DNA from: Oscillospiraceae bacterium
GTDB taxonomy: Bacteria; Bacillota; Clostridia; Oscillospirales; Ruminococcaceae
Assembly (NCBI GenBank): GCA_016303195.1
Contig: JAEDMD010000002.1
Location: forward strand, 1 to 28,984
Reading direction: 5' to 3'
Length of the DNA: 28,984 nt
In this document: one piece after another, positions 1-7,419 of the stretch
Layout of the letters: the number at the start of each line of letters is the position of its first letter
Position numbering within the stretch: the stretch's first letter is position 1
Position numbers and translations under genes: made by a program
The notes under the pieces: model-generated
Databases searched by the model: none
What the model saw: the letters and a program-made list of their open reading frames with translations, nothing else
What the model was told of the DNA's origin: nothing

Positions 1-1062
1 CTTATCGAGGACGATGACTATGAGGAAGTTGGCGGTGAGATCGTTTGTACCGACTGCTACGAACATCATACAACTACCTGTGACCGCTGTGGTTCCGTGA
101 TATGGACTGATGATTCATACGGTGATGAGTATACTACTCTCTGTTCATCATGTTACCATAACCACTATACCCGTTGTACTTGTTGTGATGCACTACTTCA
201 TGAGGACGATGCGTATCACCTTGACGGCTACGACTACTGTGGTGAGTGTTATCATGATGAGGTAGATCGTAACAGGAGTATTCACGACTACGGATACAAA
301 CCCGAACCCATATTCTACGGAGATTCTGATAGATATTTTGGTGTAGAGCTTGAAATTGATAATGCAGGAAAGGACAGTGACAACGCAGATGAGATTCTTA
401 GTGTGGCTAACAGAAATGATACTGAGCACATTTATATCAAAGGCGATGGAAGCCTTGATGACGGAATGGAGCTGGTAACACATCCGATGTCATTAGATTA
501 CCATAAGCAGTTTCAATGGGATGAGATCATGAAGAAGGCGATATATCTGGGCTATCGTTCTCATCAGACCTCGACCTGCGGACTGCACATACACGTTAAC
601 AGAGACTGTCTCGGGGACAGCCGTGAGGAGCAGGATGAAACTATAAGCCGTATATTGTACTTCGTGGAGCATCACTGGAATGAACTGCTTAAATTCTCTC
701 GCCGTTCTGAGTACGCCATGAACAGATGGGCCTCACGTTACGGCTATGAGAATTCAGCCCGTGCGATTCTGGACAAGGCGAAAAAGGGCAACAACGGCAG
801 ATACGCTGCTGTGAACCTGATGAACTATGCCACCATCGAGTTCAGAATGTTCCGTGGTACGCTGAAACTGAATACCTTCATGGCTACCCTGGAACTGGTC
901 AACGCTATCATCGATGTGGCCATCAACTACACGGAAGACGATCTGCACAAGCTGTCATGGTCGGAGTTCGTAAGCAACATCACCGAACCCGAACTGATAC
1001 AGTATCTCAAAGAAAGAAACCTATATATCAATGAAAATATCACTACCGAGGAGGAAATGTAA
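1..1062 (+). CDS. Amidoligase-family protein with N-terminal CxxC zinc ribbons (5' end outside window)
   Basis: The frame is open from base 1, so the gene starts upstream; a GTG at 97 is internal. The first ~80 visible residues carry five CxxC pairs (CTDC, CDRC, CSSC, CTCC, CGEC), which look like tandem LIM- or treble-clef-like zinc ribbons. The rest matches the putative amidoligase family (glutamine-synthetase-like fold): YFGVELEIDN, then GDGSL...MELVTHP, then CGLHIHVNR with the paired His, then IEFRMFRGT. Family members are predicted to use ATP to form amide bonds between a carboxylate and an amine, on peptides or small metabolites; the substrate is unknown. The stop is 2 bp before the next start in a tight operon with a class II glutamine amidotransferase, a partner expected for an amide-forming enzyme. 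Family call is good; function is inferred. Confidence 0.8.
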   Translation, partial: LIEDDDYEEVGGEIVCTDCYEHHTTTCDRCGSVIWTDDSYGDEYTTLCSSCYHNHYTRCTCCDALLHEDDAYHLDGYDYCGECYHDEVDRNRSIHDYGYKPEPIFYGDSDRYFGVELEIDNAGKDSDNADEILSVANRNDTEHIYIKGDGSLDDGMELVTHPMSLDYHKQFQWDEIMKKAIYLGYRSHQTSTCGLHIHVNRDCLGDSREEQDETISRILYFVEHHWNELLKFSRRSEYAMNRWASRYGYENSARAILDKAKKGNNGRYAAVNLMNYATIEFRMFRGTLKLNTFMATLELVNAIIDVAINYTEDDLHKLSWSEFVSNITEPELIQYLKERNLYINENITTEEEM

Positions 1063-1064
1063 AA

Positions 1065-1244
1065 ATGAAAGCAAACGACTTTATCTCAAAAATTCCGGCT
1101 GGCTCACCTGCCGGGGAACTTCTGAAAATCGCCACACTTGTGGCTGCCACTATACTTGCCGACAAGGTGGGCGAGATCGTCAAGGATGTCATGGCAGATG
1201 ACAAGCCAAGGCTTATCGATACTACTTTCAGGGAGGAGAATTAA
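1065..1244 (+). CDS. 59-residue amphipathic helix protein inside the amidoligase operon
   Basis: A short ORF begins at ATG 1065, two bases after the amidoligase stop, with GAGGAGG at 1049-1055 as ribosome-binding site, and ends one base before the amidotransferase ATG. The product starts MKANDFISKIPAGSPAGELL, continues as one hydrophobic/amphipathic helix (about residues 17-45, rich in Ala, Leu, Ile, Val with spaced Lys, Asp and Glu), and ends in a charged tail. There is no clear signal peptide or Cys. I recognise no family. Its coupling between two predicted amide-chemistry enzymes suggests an accessory subunit or a modified substrate, but nothing in the sequence proves either. Confidence 0.65.
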   Translation: MKANDFISKIPAGSPAGELLKIATLVAATILADKVGEIVKDVMADDKPRLIDTTFREEN

Positions 1245-1245
1245 A

Positions 1246-2220
1246 ATGTGCGCATTATTCGGGTGGCTTGATTACAAGGGCATTGTACCTTATAAGGTAT
1301 TGAAAAAACTGACACAACTTCTGGCGAACGCTGCTGAGGAACGTGGCACGGATGCGGCAGGCATTTCATATGTCAAGGATGGCAGGGTCTCTATTTACAA
1401 GAGGCCCCGTCCGTCCCACAAGATTCACTTCATCGCTCCTGAGGGAACAACTGCTGTCATGGGGCACACTCGTTTTGCTACTCAGGGCGACAAGAAGCAT
1501 AATTACAACAATCATCCCTTTGCAGGCCATGCAGACAAGGAGTTCGCCTTTGCTCATAATGGTGTACTGTATAACGATGACGCACTGAGGAAAGAACGCA
1601 AGCTCCCTGATACCCACATCGAGACTGACAGCTACATCGGTGTACAGCTCATCGAGCAACAAGGGAAACTGGATTTCGATAGTCTCAGGGATATGGCTGA
1701 GGCGGTGCGAGGGAACTTCACATTCACTGTTCTCGATCAGGACAATACCCTGTACATAGTCAAAGGCTCAAATCCACTTTATCTCATCCACTTCGAGGCA
1801 CTGGGGCTGTACGTCTATGCGTCAACTGAGTCCATTATGAAAAAGGCTCTCGGCAAATCCTCACTCAATAAGTTCTCATACTCGAAAGTGGACTTTGTTG
1901 AGGGTGAGATCATTCGTATTGACAGTGACGGCAATATCAGCCGTGAGGAATTTGAGCCTGCACAGTATCGTTCCCACTTTGCCACATGGTACGATTACGA
2001 AGACTCTTATTATAGTATTCATGAGGAACTACTGCTCGCCTATTGTGGTTGTTACGGTGTTGATTCATCGGATGTGGAACTGCTTCTCGAATACGGGTAC
2101 ACCTGTGACGAGATCGAGGATATGCTTGCCGACCATGACCTTCTCCGTGAGACATTGCAGATTGTGAAGTGTGAGGACGATATGAGTATTTACGATCAGG
2201 TGTACGGAGGTGCTTATTGA
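1246..2220 (+). CDS. Class II (Ntn-type) glutamine amidotransferase domain protein
   Basis: The start is ATG 1246, with GGGAGGAG at 1230-1237 upstream. This gives MCALFGW with Cys2 directly after the initiator Met, as needed for an N-terminal nucleophile glutaminase; in-frame starts further upstream would bury the Cys. The ~324 residues show the PurF/GlmS-like glutaminase pattern: Cys2, RGTDAAG at 33-39, GHTRFATQGD with Arg76, HNG at 104-106 and TDSY with Asp128. The predicted reaction is release of ammonia from glutamine for a partner synthetase. There is no SIS or phosphoribosyltransferase domain, so it is neither GlmS nor PurF; the last ~110 residues are acidic, Tyr-rich and unassigned. 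The obvious partner is the amidoligase two genes upstream. The end overlaps or abuts the recombinase start. Confidence 0.85.
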   Translation: MCALFGWLDYKGIVPYKVLKKLTQLLANAAEERGTDAAGISYVKDGRVSIYKRPRPSHKIHFIAPEGTTAVMGHTRFATQGDKKHNYNNHPFAGHADKEFAFAHNGVLYNDDALRKERKLPDTHIETDSYIGVQLIEQQGKLDFDSLRDMAEAVRGNFTFTVLDQDNTLYIVKGSNPLYLIHFEALGLYVYASTESIMKKALGKSSLNKFSYSKVDFVEGEIIRIDSDGNISREEFEPAQYRSHFATWYDYEDSYYSIHEELLLAYCGCYGVDSSDVELLLEYGYTCDEIEDMLADHDLLRETLQIVKCEDDMSIYDQVYGGAY

Positions 2221-2795
2221 ATATGGGAAGAATAGGATATATCCGTGTATCAACGGAACATCAGGAGACTGCACGTCAGGAAGCGATAATGAAGCAATAT
2301 GAGGTGGAACGGATCTTTGCAGAAAAGATGTCAGGCAAAAATGCAAACCGTCCCGAACTGAAAGCAATGCTGGATTACGTCAGAGAGGGCGATACTCTGT
2401 ATATTGAAAGTATCAGCAGACTCGGGCGCTCGACCCGTGACCTGCTCAACATAATCGATGTACTTCAGCGGAAACAGGTTACTCTTGTCAGCAGTAAGGA
2501 GAACATCGATACCAACACTCCGCAGGGCAGATTCGTACTGTCGATATTTGCGGCGCTCTCAGAACTTGAACGTGAACAGACCTTGCAGCGTCAGCGTGAA
2601 GGAATCGCCATTGCAAAGTCTCAGGGAAAGTATAAAGGCAGACAGCCTATCGCTATCGACTGGACGAAGTTTGGGCAGCTGTATGAGCAGTGGAAGTCCG
2701 GGAATATAACAACCGTGGAGTTTCAGAAGCAGATGGGGCTTCGCTCCAACACTTTCTACCGCAGGCTCAGGGAGTATGAACAAGGCATAAAATAA
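2217..2795 (+). CDS. Small serine recombinase (resolvase/invertase family)
   Basis: A 190-192 residue serine recombinase. The N-terminus GYIRVST carries the catalytic Ser (Ser10 counting from ATG 2223). SRLGRSTRDLL and the PQGRFVLSIFAALSELEREQ helix are typical of the catalytic domain and E helix of the resolvase/invertase group. The C-terminal ~45 residues form a short DNA-binding helix-turn-helix (TTVEFQKQMGLRSNTFYRRL). Two starts are possible: TTG 2217, overlapping the amidotransferase stop 6 bp after GGAGG (2206-2210), or ATG 2223. The length fits Tn3 resolvase or Hin/Gin invertases, not large serine integrases. It is the last gene of the amidoligase operon and is followed by a strong terminator. 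Nearby 52-53 bp direct repeats could be its targets, which is inference only. Confidence 0.9.
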   Translation: MNMGRIGYIRVSTEHQETARQEAIMKQYEVERIFAEKMSGKNANRPELKAMLDYVREGDTLYIESISRLGRSTRDLLNIIDVLQRKQVTLVSSKENIDTNTPQGRFVLSIFAALSELEREQTLQRQREGIAIAKSQGKYKGRQPIAIDWTKFGQLYEQWKSGNITTVEFQKQMGLRSNTFYRRLREYEQGIK

Positions 2796-2796
2796 C

Positions 2797-2838
2797 AAAA
2801 AGCCGATACAGAATTATCACTGTATCGGCTTCTTTTTT
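2797..2838 (+). terminator. Rho-independent terminator of the amidoligase-recombinase operon
   Basis: An 11-bp perfect stem, AGCCGATACAG (2801-2811) with CTGTATCGGCT (2820-2830), is closed by an 8-nt loop, followed by C and six T. An A-run precedes it, so it could also work for transcripts from the right. Confidence 0.9.
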
Positions 2839-2942
2839 CAATAGGGTCTCCGTTTATTCTGCAATATGTCAAAAGTCGGAAAACCATTTATGTGAAACAG
2901 TTTTTTGATGTGTCAATAGACCGTAGGCTAATGAAATACTGT

Positions 2943-2994
2943 CAGGCTCAGAAAAATAGTTTGCGTGAAAAAAGTGGTATAAGTGGTAAGTTAT
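2943..2994. repeat. Left copy of 52-53 bp direct repeat flanking the hipA-like locus
   Basis: Starts CAGGCTCAGAAAAATA and ends GTGGTATAAGTGGTAAGTTAT; nearly identical to 4337-4389, with the last ~30 bp (GTGAAAAAAGTGG through AAGTTAT) identical. This copy continues into ACTTAT and so holds an inverted repeat, GTATAAGTGGTAAGTTATAC (6-bp arms, 8-bp centre). It ends 5 bp from the hipA-like stop codon. Confidence 0.85.
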
Positions 2995-2999
2995 ACTTA

Positions 3000-4225
3000 T
3001 CAGTCATATCTTGTAGCTATATTCTCTTCAACATCACCTGCATCAGATGATGTATCATGTGAAGTATGGCTTGCGGCAATGCGTTCAAGTATACCTATAC
3101 GTGTACGCACCTGTGATGCGACTGCCATAGCACGTTCATGATCGATATACTGATTTACCTTCTCATCAGCAAATATACTCAGTATATCATCTTCGATACC
3201 GTCAAGCTTTGAGATATCAAGCCAATCGAAGGATGATACAAGTTTAAGCTGTTCTCCGTGTTTACGTTTGAATGGTTTGCTTTCGACATCGGAGTGCGGT
3301 ATAGCTTTTGTTGGTGTATCATACCACAGTGAAGTTCCGCTGTCATATACCGGTGCAGCACCAAGCCATTCAAGAGTTTCGGGATCACGTAGCAAGCCGA
3401 AGTTGTTGAAGTGCCTGTCCTCATTGGCAATGATATAGTCAAGTACGATCATCTGATCGAGGGCAGGTACAATATCGATTCCGAGGTCATGGCAGATATT
3501 TACATAATGAAGATATGCGCTTTCATGGTTCGCTTTCTGTCTCAGCTGTAAAACTCTCCATGCACTGATAAGCTCGGTATCCTTAGTTACAAAATCCTCA
3601 CATACGCTGTAGGGTTTATCGTCTATCCATGTAACAGTATAGGGTATATGGTCTATGCCGAGCCTTTTCATTATAACAGTCGCTATCACTTCATTGAACG
3701 GCTGCTGTCTGAAAGGAGCCGAACCTGATTTCAGCAGACAACGCTTACCGTCGATTATCTTCCATCGTTTCTGCAAGTTGCCATCAGTTGTAATATCAGG
3801 AGACAGAAAGTCGAAGTCTGCATCTTTGGTGTTAGTACCGAAAAGAACATCACCGATATCATCGGAGAAGCTGTTGTCAAAGAAGTTTATATCCGCCCAT
3901 GAGATATTGCTGTCAAAGGCTTTATCCAGTAATGATCGGAAAGGCTGAGACCGTGGCATTTTGTTAGCAGCAGTTTGGTGCTGTATACATTAAGAGTATC
4001 GAGAGCATCCATTCCTCCCATTCGGCTTGCAGGAATCGAACGTCCTGTCCACCACTGGTTGAAGGCGTACCTGTCAACTACTTCATCATCTCGCTGCATA
4101 CGGACTATTCCGACAGGAAGATGTTCTTTTGATATTATATTTCTGATCTTAGTAATACCGCCAAGTGCTTCGTCGATATCGATATCCGCAACTGCGGTGT
4201 TTTTATGCATAAGGGTATACTTCAA
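3000..4225 (-). pseudogene. HipA-like Ser/Thr kinase gene, broken by a frameshift
   Basis: Two overlapping reading frames together make one HipA-like protein. The 5' part (to about 3913) encodes MKYTLMHKN...NQWWTGRSIPASR...LSLSDHYWIKP; the 3' part continues in the -1 frame as FDSNISWADINFFDNSF and holds the kinase core: KRWKIIDGKRCLLKSG...PFNEV, ANEDRHFNNFG (catalytic Asp and Asn) and VYDSG (metal-binding Asp). The switch lies near 3911-3925. The 73-bp overlap encodes family-like sequence in one frame only on each side, so this is one gene with a base missing rather than two genes. The best start is TTG 4225, 8 nt after GGAGG; the GTG at 4234 overlaps the GGAGG. HipA kinases phosphorylate a host protein such as GltX in toxin-antitoxin systems; no HipB is adjacent. 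A sequencing error could explain the shift. Confidence 0.75.
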
Positions 4226-4336
4226 TGCTCTCACCTCCGTACCGGCTTTGGGTTTATTATAGCATTATTTTGTGTGGGAATCAATACTTATGTGATACAT
4301 AAAAAGCAGAGGATATCTGTCCCCTTAATAGGGGAG

Positions 4337-4389
4337 CAGGTTCAGAAAAATAAGTTTATGTGAAAAAAGTGGTATAAGTGGTAAGTTAT
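4337..4389. repeat. Right copy of 52-53 bp direct repeat flanking the hipA-like locus
   Basis: Matches 2943-2994 with only a few differences in its first half. A partial inverted match to its core (AACTTATACCTA) lies ~40 bp further right, near 4428-4439. The rest of 4262-4487, between the hipA-like gene and the next gene's stop, shows no ORF. Confidence 0.85.
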
Positions 4390-4487
4390 TTAGATTAAAA
4401 GCATTGATTAGGTATACATAAAAATATCAACTTATACCTACCATAATTTAGAATCGGACCAAAGAAGTAACTATTTTATGATTTCTA

Positions 4488-5360
4488 TTACTTCCATGCT
4501 TCGTATAAACAATAGTAGTGCAAAACATACTCGTTATAAAGTGTAAAGAAAGTTTCAATTTTGTATTTTTCTGATAAAACATTTTTGATTTTATTATTTT
4601 CTATCAATTTATTTACCGTTTTTAACAAAAAATAAAAATTGTCGTTATAGAAAGTTTTAGAGCTGTATTTATCATTCAACTCGCAAGCGTATTTCAACAA
4701 ATTATTGTATGTATTTTTATATTCATCTCCTAATTTAATATTTTCTTCTTTATAGGACAACACTATCATCTCATTATTATCATTAGAATTAGTATTGATA
4801 AGATAGTTATTATTTGAAATTCCTTCTGCTATATACTTTAAAGATTCCAATTCTTTTGCTATTGATCTACAAAGGGAGATTATCTTTTCTCTACTCTTGC
4901 TTGTTAAGTCATTTTTATGCATAGATCTATCAATTAAAGAAGTCTCGATTTTAGAATCATCAGAAAGATTTTCGGTTAAAATCTTTTTAAATTCAGCTGC
5001 TAAAAGGCTTGCCATATTTTCCATTGTAATATCCGAAATTTTGTTCTTAGCATTTTCATATAATACATCTTTGTATAGCTTATCACCATATCTATCATAT
5101 GTTTTGCTATCTTTGTGCGGAAGTTCATACAGTCCTTCAATATAACTTGTTAATTTCTTGGGACTAAAACCGGCATCTTTTAATGTCGCTGCCAGCTCAG
5201 TAATTCTATTACCTTGAAAGTAACCTTTTAAGGTAGAAGGCACAATATCTATTTTATCCGGTTCTGATACGCTTCCTTTTAATAGTTTGATTAAAAAAAC
5301 ATCTTGTTTTCCAACATAGGCGCGTACATGCAGGATGTTTAGCAAATCTTTGAATTTCAT
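4488..5360 (-). CDS. Hypothetical protein, AT-rich, unknown family
   Basis: A 290-residue ORF starting at ATG 5360 with GGAGG about 6 nt upstream (reverse strand). The N-terminal ~95 residues (MKFKDLLNILHVRAYVGKQD...STLKGYFQGNRITELAATL...) look like a compact helical domain, possibly a helix-turn-helix-like or adaptor domain. Residues 95-290 are rich in Asn, Lys, Ile and Tyr and predicted helical, with no catalytic motif or membrane segment that I can see. Base composition is clearly more AT-rich than the genes on either side, suggesting separate acquisition. It is divergent from the replication helicase. I do not recognise the family. A regulator or a defence-type accessory protein is possible but unsupported. 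Confidence 0.7.
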   Translation of the reverse strand: MKFKDLLNILHVRAYVGKQDVFLIKLLKGSVSEPDKIDIVPSTLKGYFQGNRITELAATLKDAGFSPKKLTSYIEGLYELPHKDSKTYDRYGDKLYKDVLYENAKNKISDITMENMASLLAAEFKKILTENLSDDSKIETSLIDRSMHKNDLTSKSREKIISLCRSIAKELESLKYIAEGISNNNYLINTNSNDNNEMIVLSYKEENIKLGDEYKNTYNNLLKYACELNDKYSSKTFYNDNFYFLLKTVNKLIENNKIKNVLSEKYKIETFFTLYNEYVLHYYCLYEAWK

Positions 5361-5447
5361 AATTACCTCCTTTAACGACCAATTATGTCATTCCCAATTG
5401 ATAAAAAAGATAAGACAAGCGAAAAATCTTTTGTTATCTTTTCCATT

Positions 5448-5456
5448 TGGTATAAT
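5448..5456 (+). promoter_or_regulatory. Extended -10 promoter for the replication/mobilization genes
   Basis: TGG plus TATAAT (TATAAT at 5451-5456) forms an extended -10 element. The -35 is weak (CTTTTG at 5428-5433, spacer 17). The palindrome GTTCGAAC (5468-5475) lies a few bases past the predicted start site and could be an operator. Confidence 0.5.
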
Positions 5457-5488
5457 AAATTCAGAACGTTCGAACAGTTCAATTCTGT

Positions 5489-5532
5489 GGGCACGGCGCT
5501 GCGCTTGGGTACCACAGGTGTGGTGCCTCCCA
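5489..5532 (+). promoter_or_regulatory. Hairpin in the leader of the replication helicase gene
   Basis: GGTACCAC (5508-5515), AGGT loop, GTGGTGCC (5520-5527) forms an 8-bp stem with one G-U pair, 7 nt before the GGAGGTGA ribosome-binding site. GGGCAC at 5489-5494 could pair instead with GTGCCT at 5525-5530, so two exclusive folds are possible. A regulatory role is not shown. Confidence 0.4.
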
Positions 5533-5546
5533 TCGGAGGTGATACT

Positions 5547-6908
5547 ATGAAAATACAAGCAATTATCAGCCGAATTCCTGATAACGATCGAATATCGGTT
5601 GATGATCCAAGTTCAGCCCCTGATTTATTGACGGATGCTGTTCTGCGTGGACAATTACTCTTCTTTGAGGGGACTACGCCAATACTCAAAATGGTATTAC
5701 ACTATCAGCGACTATCCAGGCAAGAAGCGTTAGCGTTCATTTGTGGGTATCTCAATGATCTTTCACAGGTAATTGTTCCGTCAAGGCATATTGAGGAAAC
5801 GTTCAAACGTCTTCAGAACATGGCTCGATTGCAGATTGACTTGGAAGGTGAAACACAAAAGTCACAGATGTATGTAAACTTGAACAATGGGATTTATGAC
5901 ATTCTGAGGCAGGAGTTAGTGCCATTGCGAGGACAATTGACGTTCGACTATTTGTTTGATCTGCGATATAGACCTCACTGCAAGCTCGAAGATGCTCCGG
6001 TGTTTAAGCAGTACGTTGAGACAAGCTTGGGCATAGACCAGTATGATTGTTTGCTGAGAACGTTCGGGTATGCACTAAGCGGACTTACAAAAGCTCGCCG
6101 ATGCTGTGTAATGCTCGGCCGTCCGAAATCAGGAAAAAGTACTATGTTGGATTTGCTTGAGGCTGTACTTGGTGACGATCTTGTTTCTCATGAGTCATTC
6201 GATAGAATGGGAAGCGAGAAAGCCAAGGCGAAATACATTGGAAAAAAAGCCAATATATCCCGTGAAATCAGTCTCAAGCCTAACAAGGATGCAGAGAGCT
6301 TCAAGTCGCTCATCAGCAACGAACGCACGACCGGCGAAGAAAAATATGAAGTTCAGAAAAGCTTTATTCCTAAGCTGTTCTTCATTTTCGCCGGCAATGT
6401 GGATATTGAGTTCGCAAAGGATTGTCTCGACGATGCAGTGCTTGACCGATTATACTATATAATCTTCGACAAGGAGATCCCTGCTGAAAAGCTTGATCTC
6501 GACCTTGCTAAGAAACTTTGGGATGAACGGGATATCATTTTCTCAATGGCACTCGACAGATTAAAGGGGTTGATAGAAGATCGCTATGACTTCAGAGAAG
6601 GACCTGCTGCTGTAGACCATATCAAACACAGACGTTACTTGATACATACAGTTGAGATTTTTCTCACTGAGAGGTGTATAGTCTCTGAAGCAGGTAAAGT
6701 TTCTAGCACTTCGCTGTACGAAGCTTATGTCGTATTCTGCAGAGCGAATGCTCTGACACCAGAGAGTGATAAAAGCTTCTACGGCAAAATCATGGCATTC
6801 AATCCATCGATAAGACGTGGAAGAGTACCTGACATAAACGGAAACCTCGTAAGAGGTTTTCATGGCCTTGCTCTCATCGGAAGTGAGCATCAGGCAACTG
6901 ATGACTAA
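5547..6908 (+). CDS. D5/P4-type replication helicase (superfamily 3, phage/plasmid primase family)
   Basis: Start ATG 5547 is chosen because GGAGGTGA (5535-5542) lies just upstream; the longer in-frame extension to 5385 would cover the promoter. The 453-residue protein has an N-terminal ~150-residue D5_N-like region and an SF3 helicase core: Walker A GRPKSGKST at 191-199, a Walker B/B' region around KANISREI (234-241), sensor-like FIFAGN (279-284) and an arginine-finger candidate in LDRLYYI (Arg301). The C-terminal ~90 residues resemble a winged-helix origin-binding domain. P4 and D5 relatives unwind DNA at the element's own origin; full-length members also carry a TOPRIM or AEP primase domain, which is missing here, so it may need a host primase. 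It precedes the mobilization genes. Confidence 0.85.
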   Translation: MKIQAIISRIPDNDRISVDDPSSAPDLLTDAVLRGQLLFFEGTTPILKMVLHYQRLSRQEALAFICGYLNDLSQVIVPSRHIEETFKRLQNMARLQIDLEGETQKSQMYVNLNNGIYDILRQELVPLRGQLTFDYLFDLRYRPHCKLEDAPVFKQYVETSLGIDQYDCLLRTFGYALSGLTKARRCCVMLGRPKSGKSTMLDLLEAVLGDDLVSHESFDRMGSEKAKAKYIGKKANISREISLKPNKDAESFKSLISNERTTGEEKYEVQKSFIPKLFFIFAGNVDIEFAKDCLDDAVLDRLYYIIFDKEIPAEKLDLDLAKKLWDERDIIFSMALDRLKGLIEDRYDFREGPAAVDHIKHRRYLIHTVEIFLTERCIVSEAGKVSSTSLYEAYVVFCRANALTPESDKSFYGKIMAFNPSIRRGRVPDINGNLVRGFHGLALIGSEHQATDD

Positions 6909-6934
6909 TCTGATGAATAATTTCAAATCTATGT

Positions 6935-6954
6935 CCTGGGGCTTCGGCCCCGGG
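6935..6954 (+). other. Stable UUCG-tetraloop hairpin downstream of the helicase gene
   Basis: CCTGGGGC, TTCG, GCCCCGGG: an 8-bp GC-rich stem with one G-U pair closed by UUCG. It has no T-run, so it is a poor intrinsic terminator and may instead stabilise mRNA ends or belong to the transfer-origin region. Confidence 0.5.
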
Positions 6955-6974
6955 GTGTAGATATCATTCGGCTG

Positions 6975-7046
6975 CACCATAAGGTGTGGGAGTAAGAACT
7001 AAGTGTGGGAATGACTGTTACAAGTTTAGCATTCGTACCCACAACC
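6975..7046. other. Candidate origin of transfer (oriT)
   Basis: This non-coding stretch directly before the mobC-like and relaxase genes holds two near-direct repeats, AAGGTGTGGGAGT (6981-6993) and TAAGTGTGGGAAT (7000-7012). The second forms an imperfect inverted repeat with CATTCGTACCCACA (7030-7043): TGTGGG/CCCACA and AATG/CATT arms, separated by about 17 nt. An inverted repeat upstream of a MOBP relaxase operon is the usual oriT layout. The nick site cannot be assigned. Confidence 0.45.
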
Positions 7047-7065
7047 ACGAAAGGAGGGCATTACA

Positions 7066-7419
7066 TTGCCTGATAAGAATAAGATGAATGCAGAGATGAA
7101 AATCCGCTGCTATCTTGAAGAAAAAGGATTACTCAAAAAGCAGGCTGATGAAGTTGGCATGAGCATGAGCGACTATGTACGCTCACTTATATTCGGCAAG
7201 GAGAAACTGGTGCTGCTCTCAGAAGGCTCAGAGATAGCAAAGGCATTGTTTCTGATTCACAATGATCTTGAATACTTCCGCAGCAACGGAGGTATTCCGT
7301 CAGAGTCAGTAAGAGCAATGATAGAGGCTCTTAACGATGTATCTGCTCAGCTCAATGCAGTCTCTGAAAAGCTGACAGATATCCATGCTGATAATGAGGA
7401 GGTCGCTTCAGATGAATAA
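7066..7419 (+). CDS. MobC-like relaxosome accessory protein
   Basis: The start is TTG 7066, 8 nt after AAGGAGG (7051-7057); no better ATG lies nearby. The 117-residue protein has an N-terminal ribbon-helix-helix-like segment (MKIRCYLEEKGLLKKQADEVGMSMSDYVRSLIFG), followed by a helical part and an acidic tail. This layout is typical of MobC-type proteins that bind oriT and help the relaxase open the strands. The stop overlaps the relaxase start by 8 nt, so the two are translationally coupled. The family call rests on pattern and position. Confidence 0.75.
   Translation: MPDKNKMNAEMKIRCYLEEKGLLKKQADEVGMSMSDYVRSLIFGKEKLVLLSEGSEIAKALFLIHNDLEYFRSNGGIPSESVRAMIEALNDVSAQLNAVSEKLTDIHADNEEVASDE

Noticed and set aside
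3000-3959. Complete HipA-like gene starting at MPRSQPF
   Set aside because: That N-terminus is out-of-frame sequence over codons of the upstream fragment; the family-like sequence starts at about residue 15.
5464-5482. LexA/DinR SOS box in GAACGTTCGAACAGTTC
   Set aside because: The Gram-positive box needs GAAC-N4-GTTC with CG flanks; the spacing here does not fit. Kept only as a palindrome.
5385-5546. 54-residue N-terminal extension of the replication helicase
   Set aside because: It covers the extended -10 and hairpins; ATG 5547 has a consensus GGAGGTGA.
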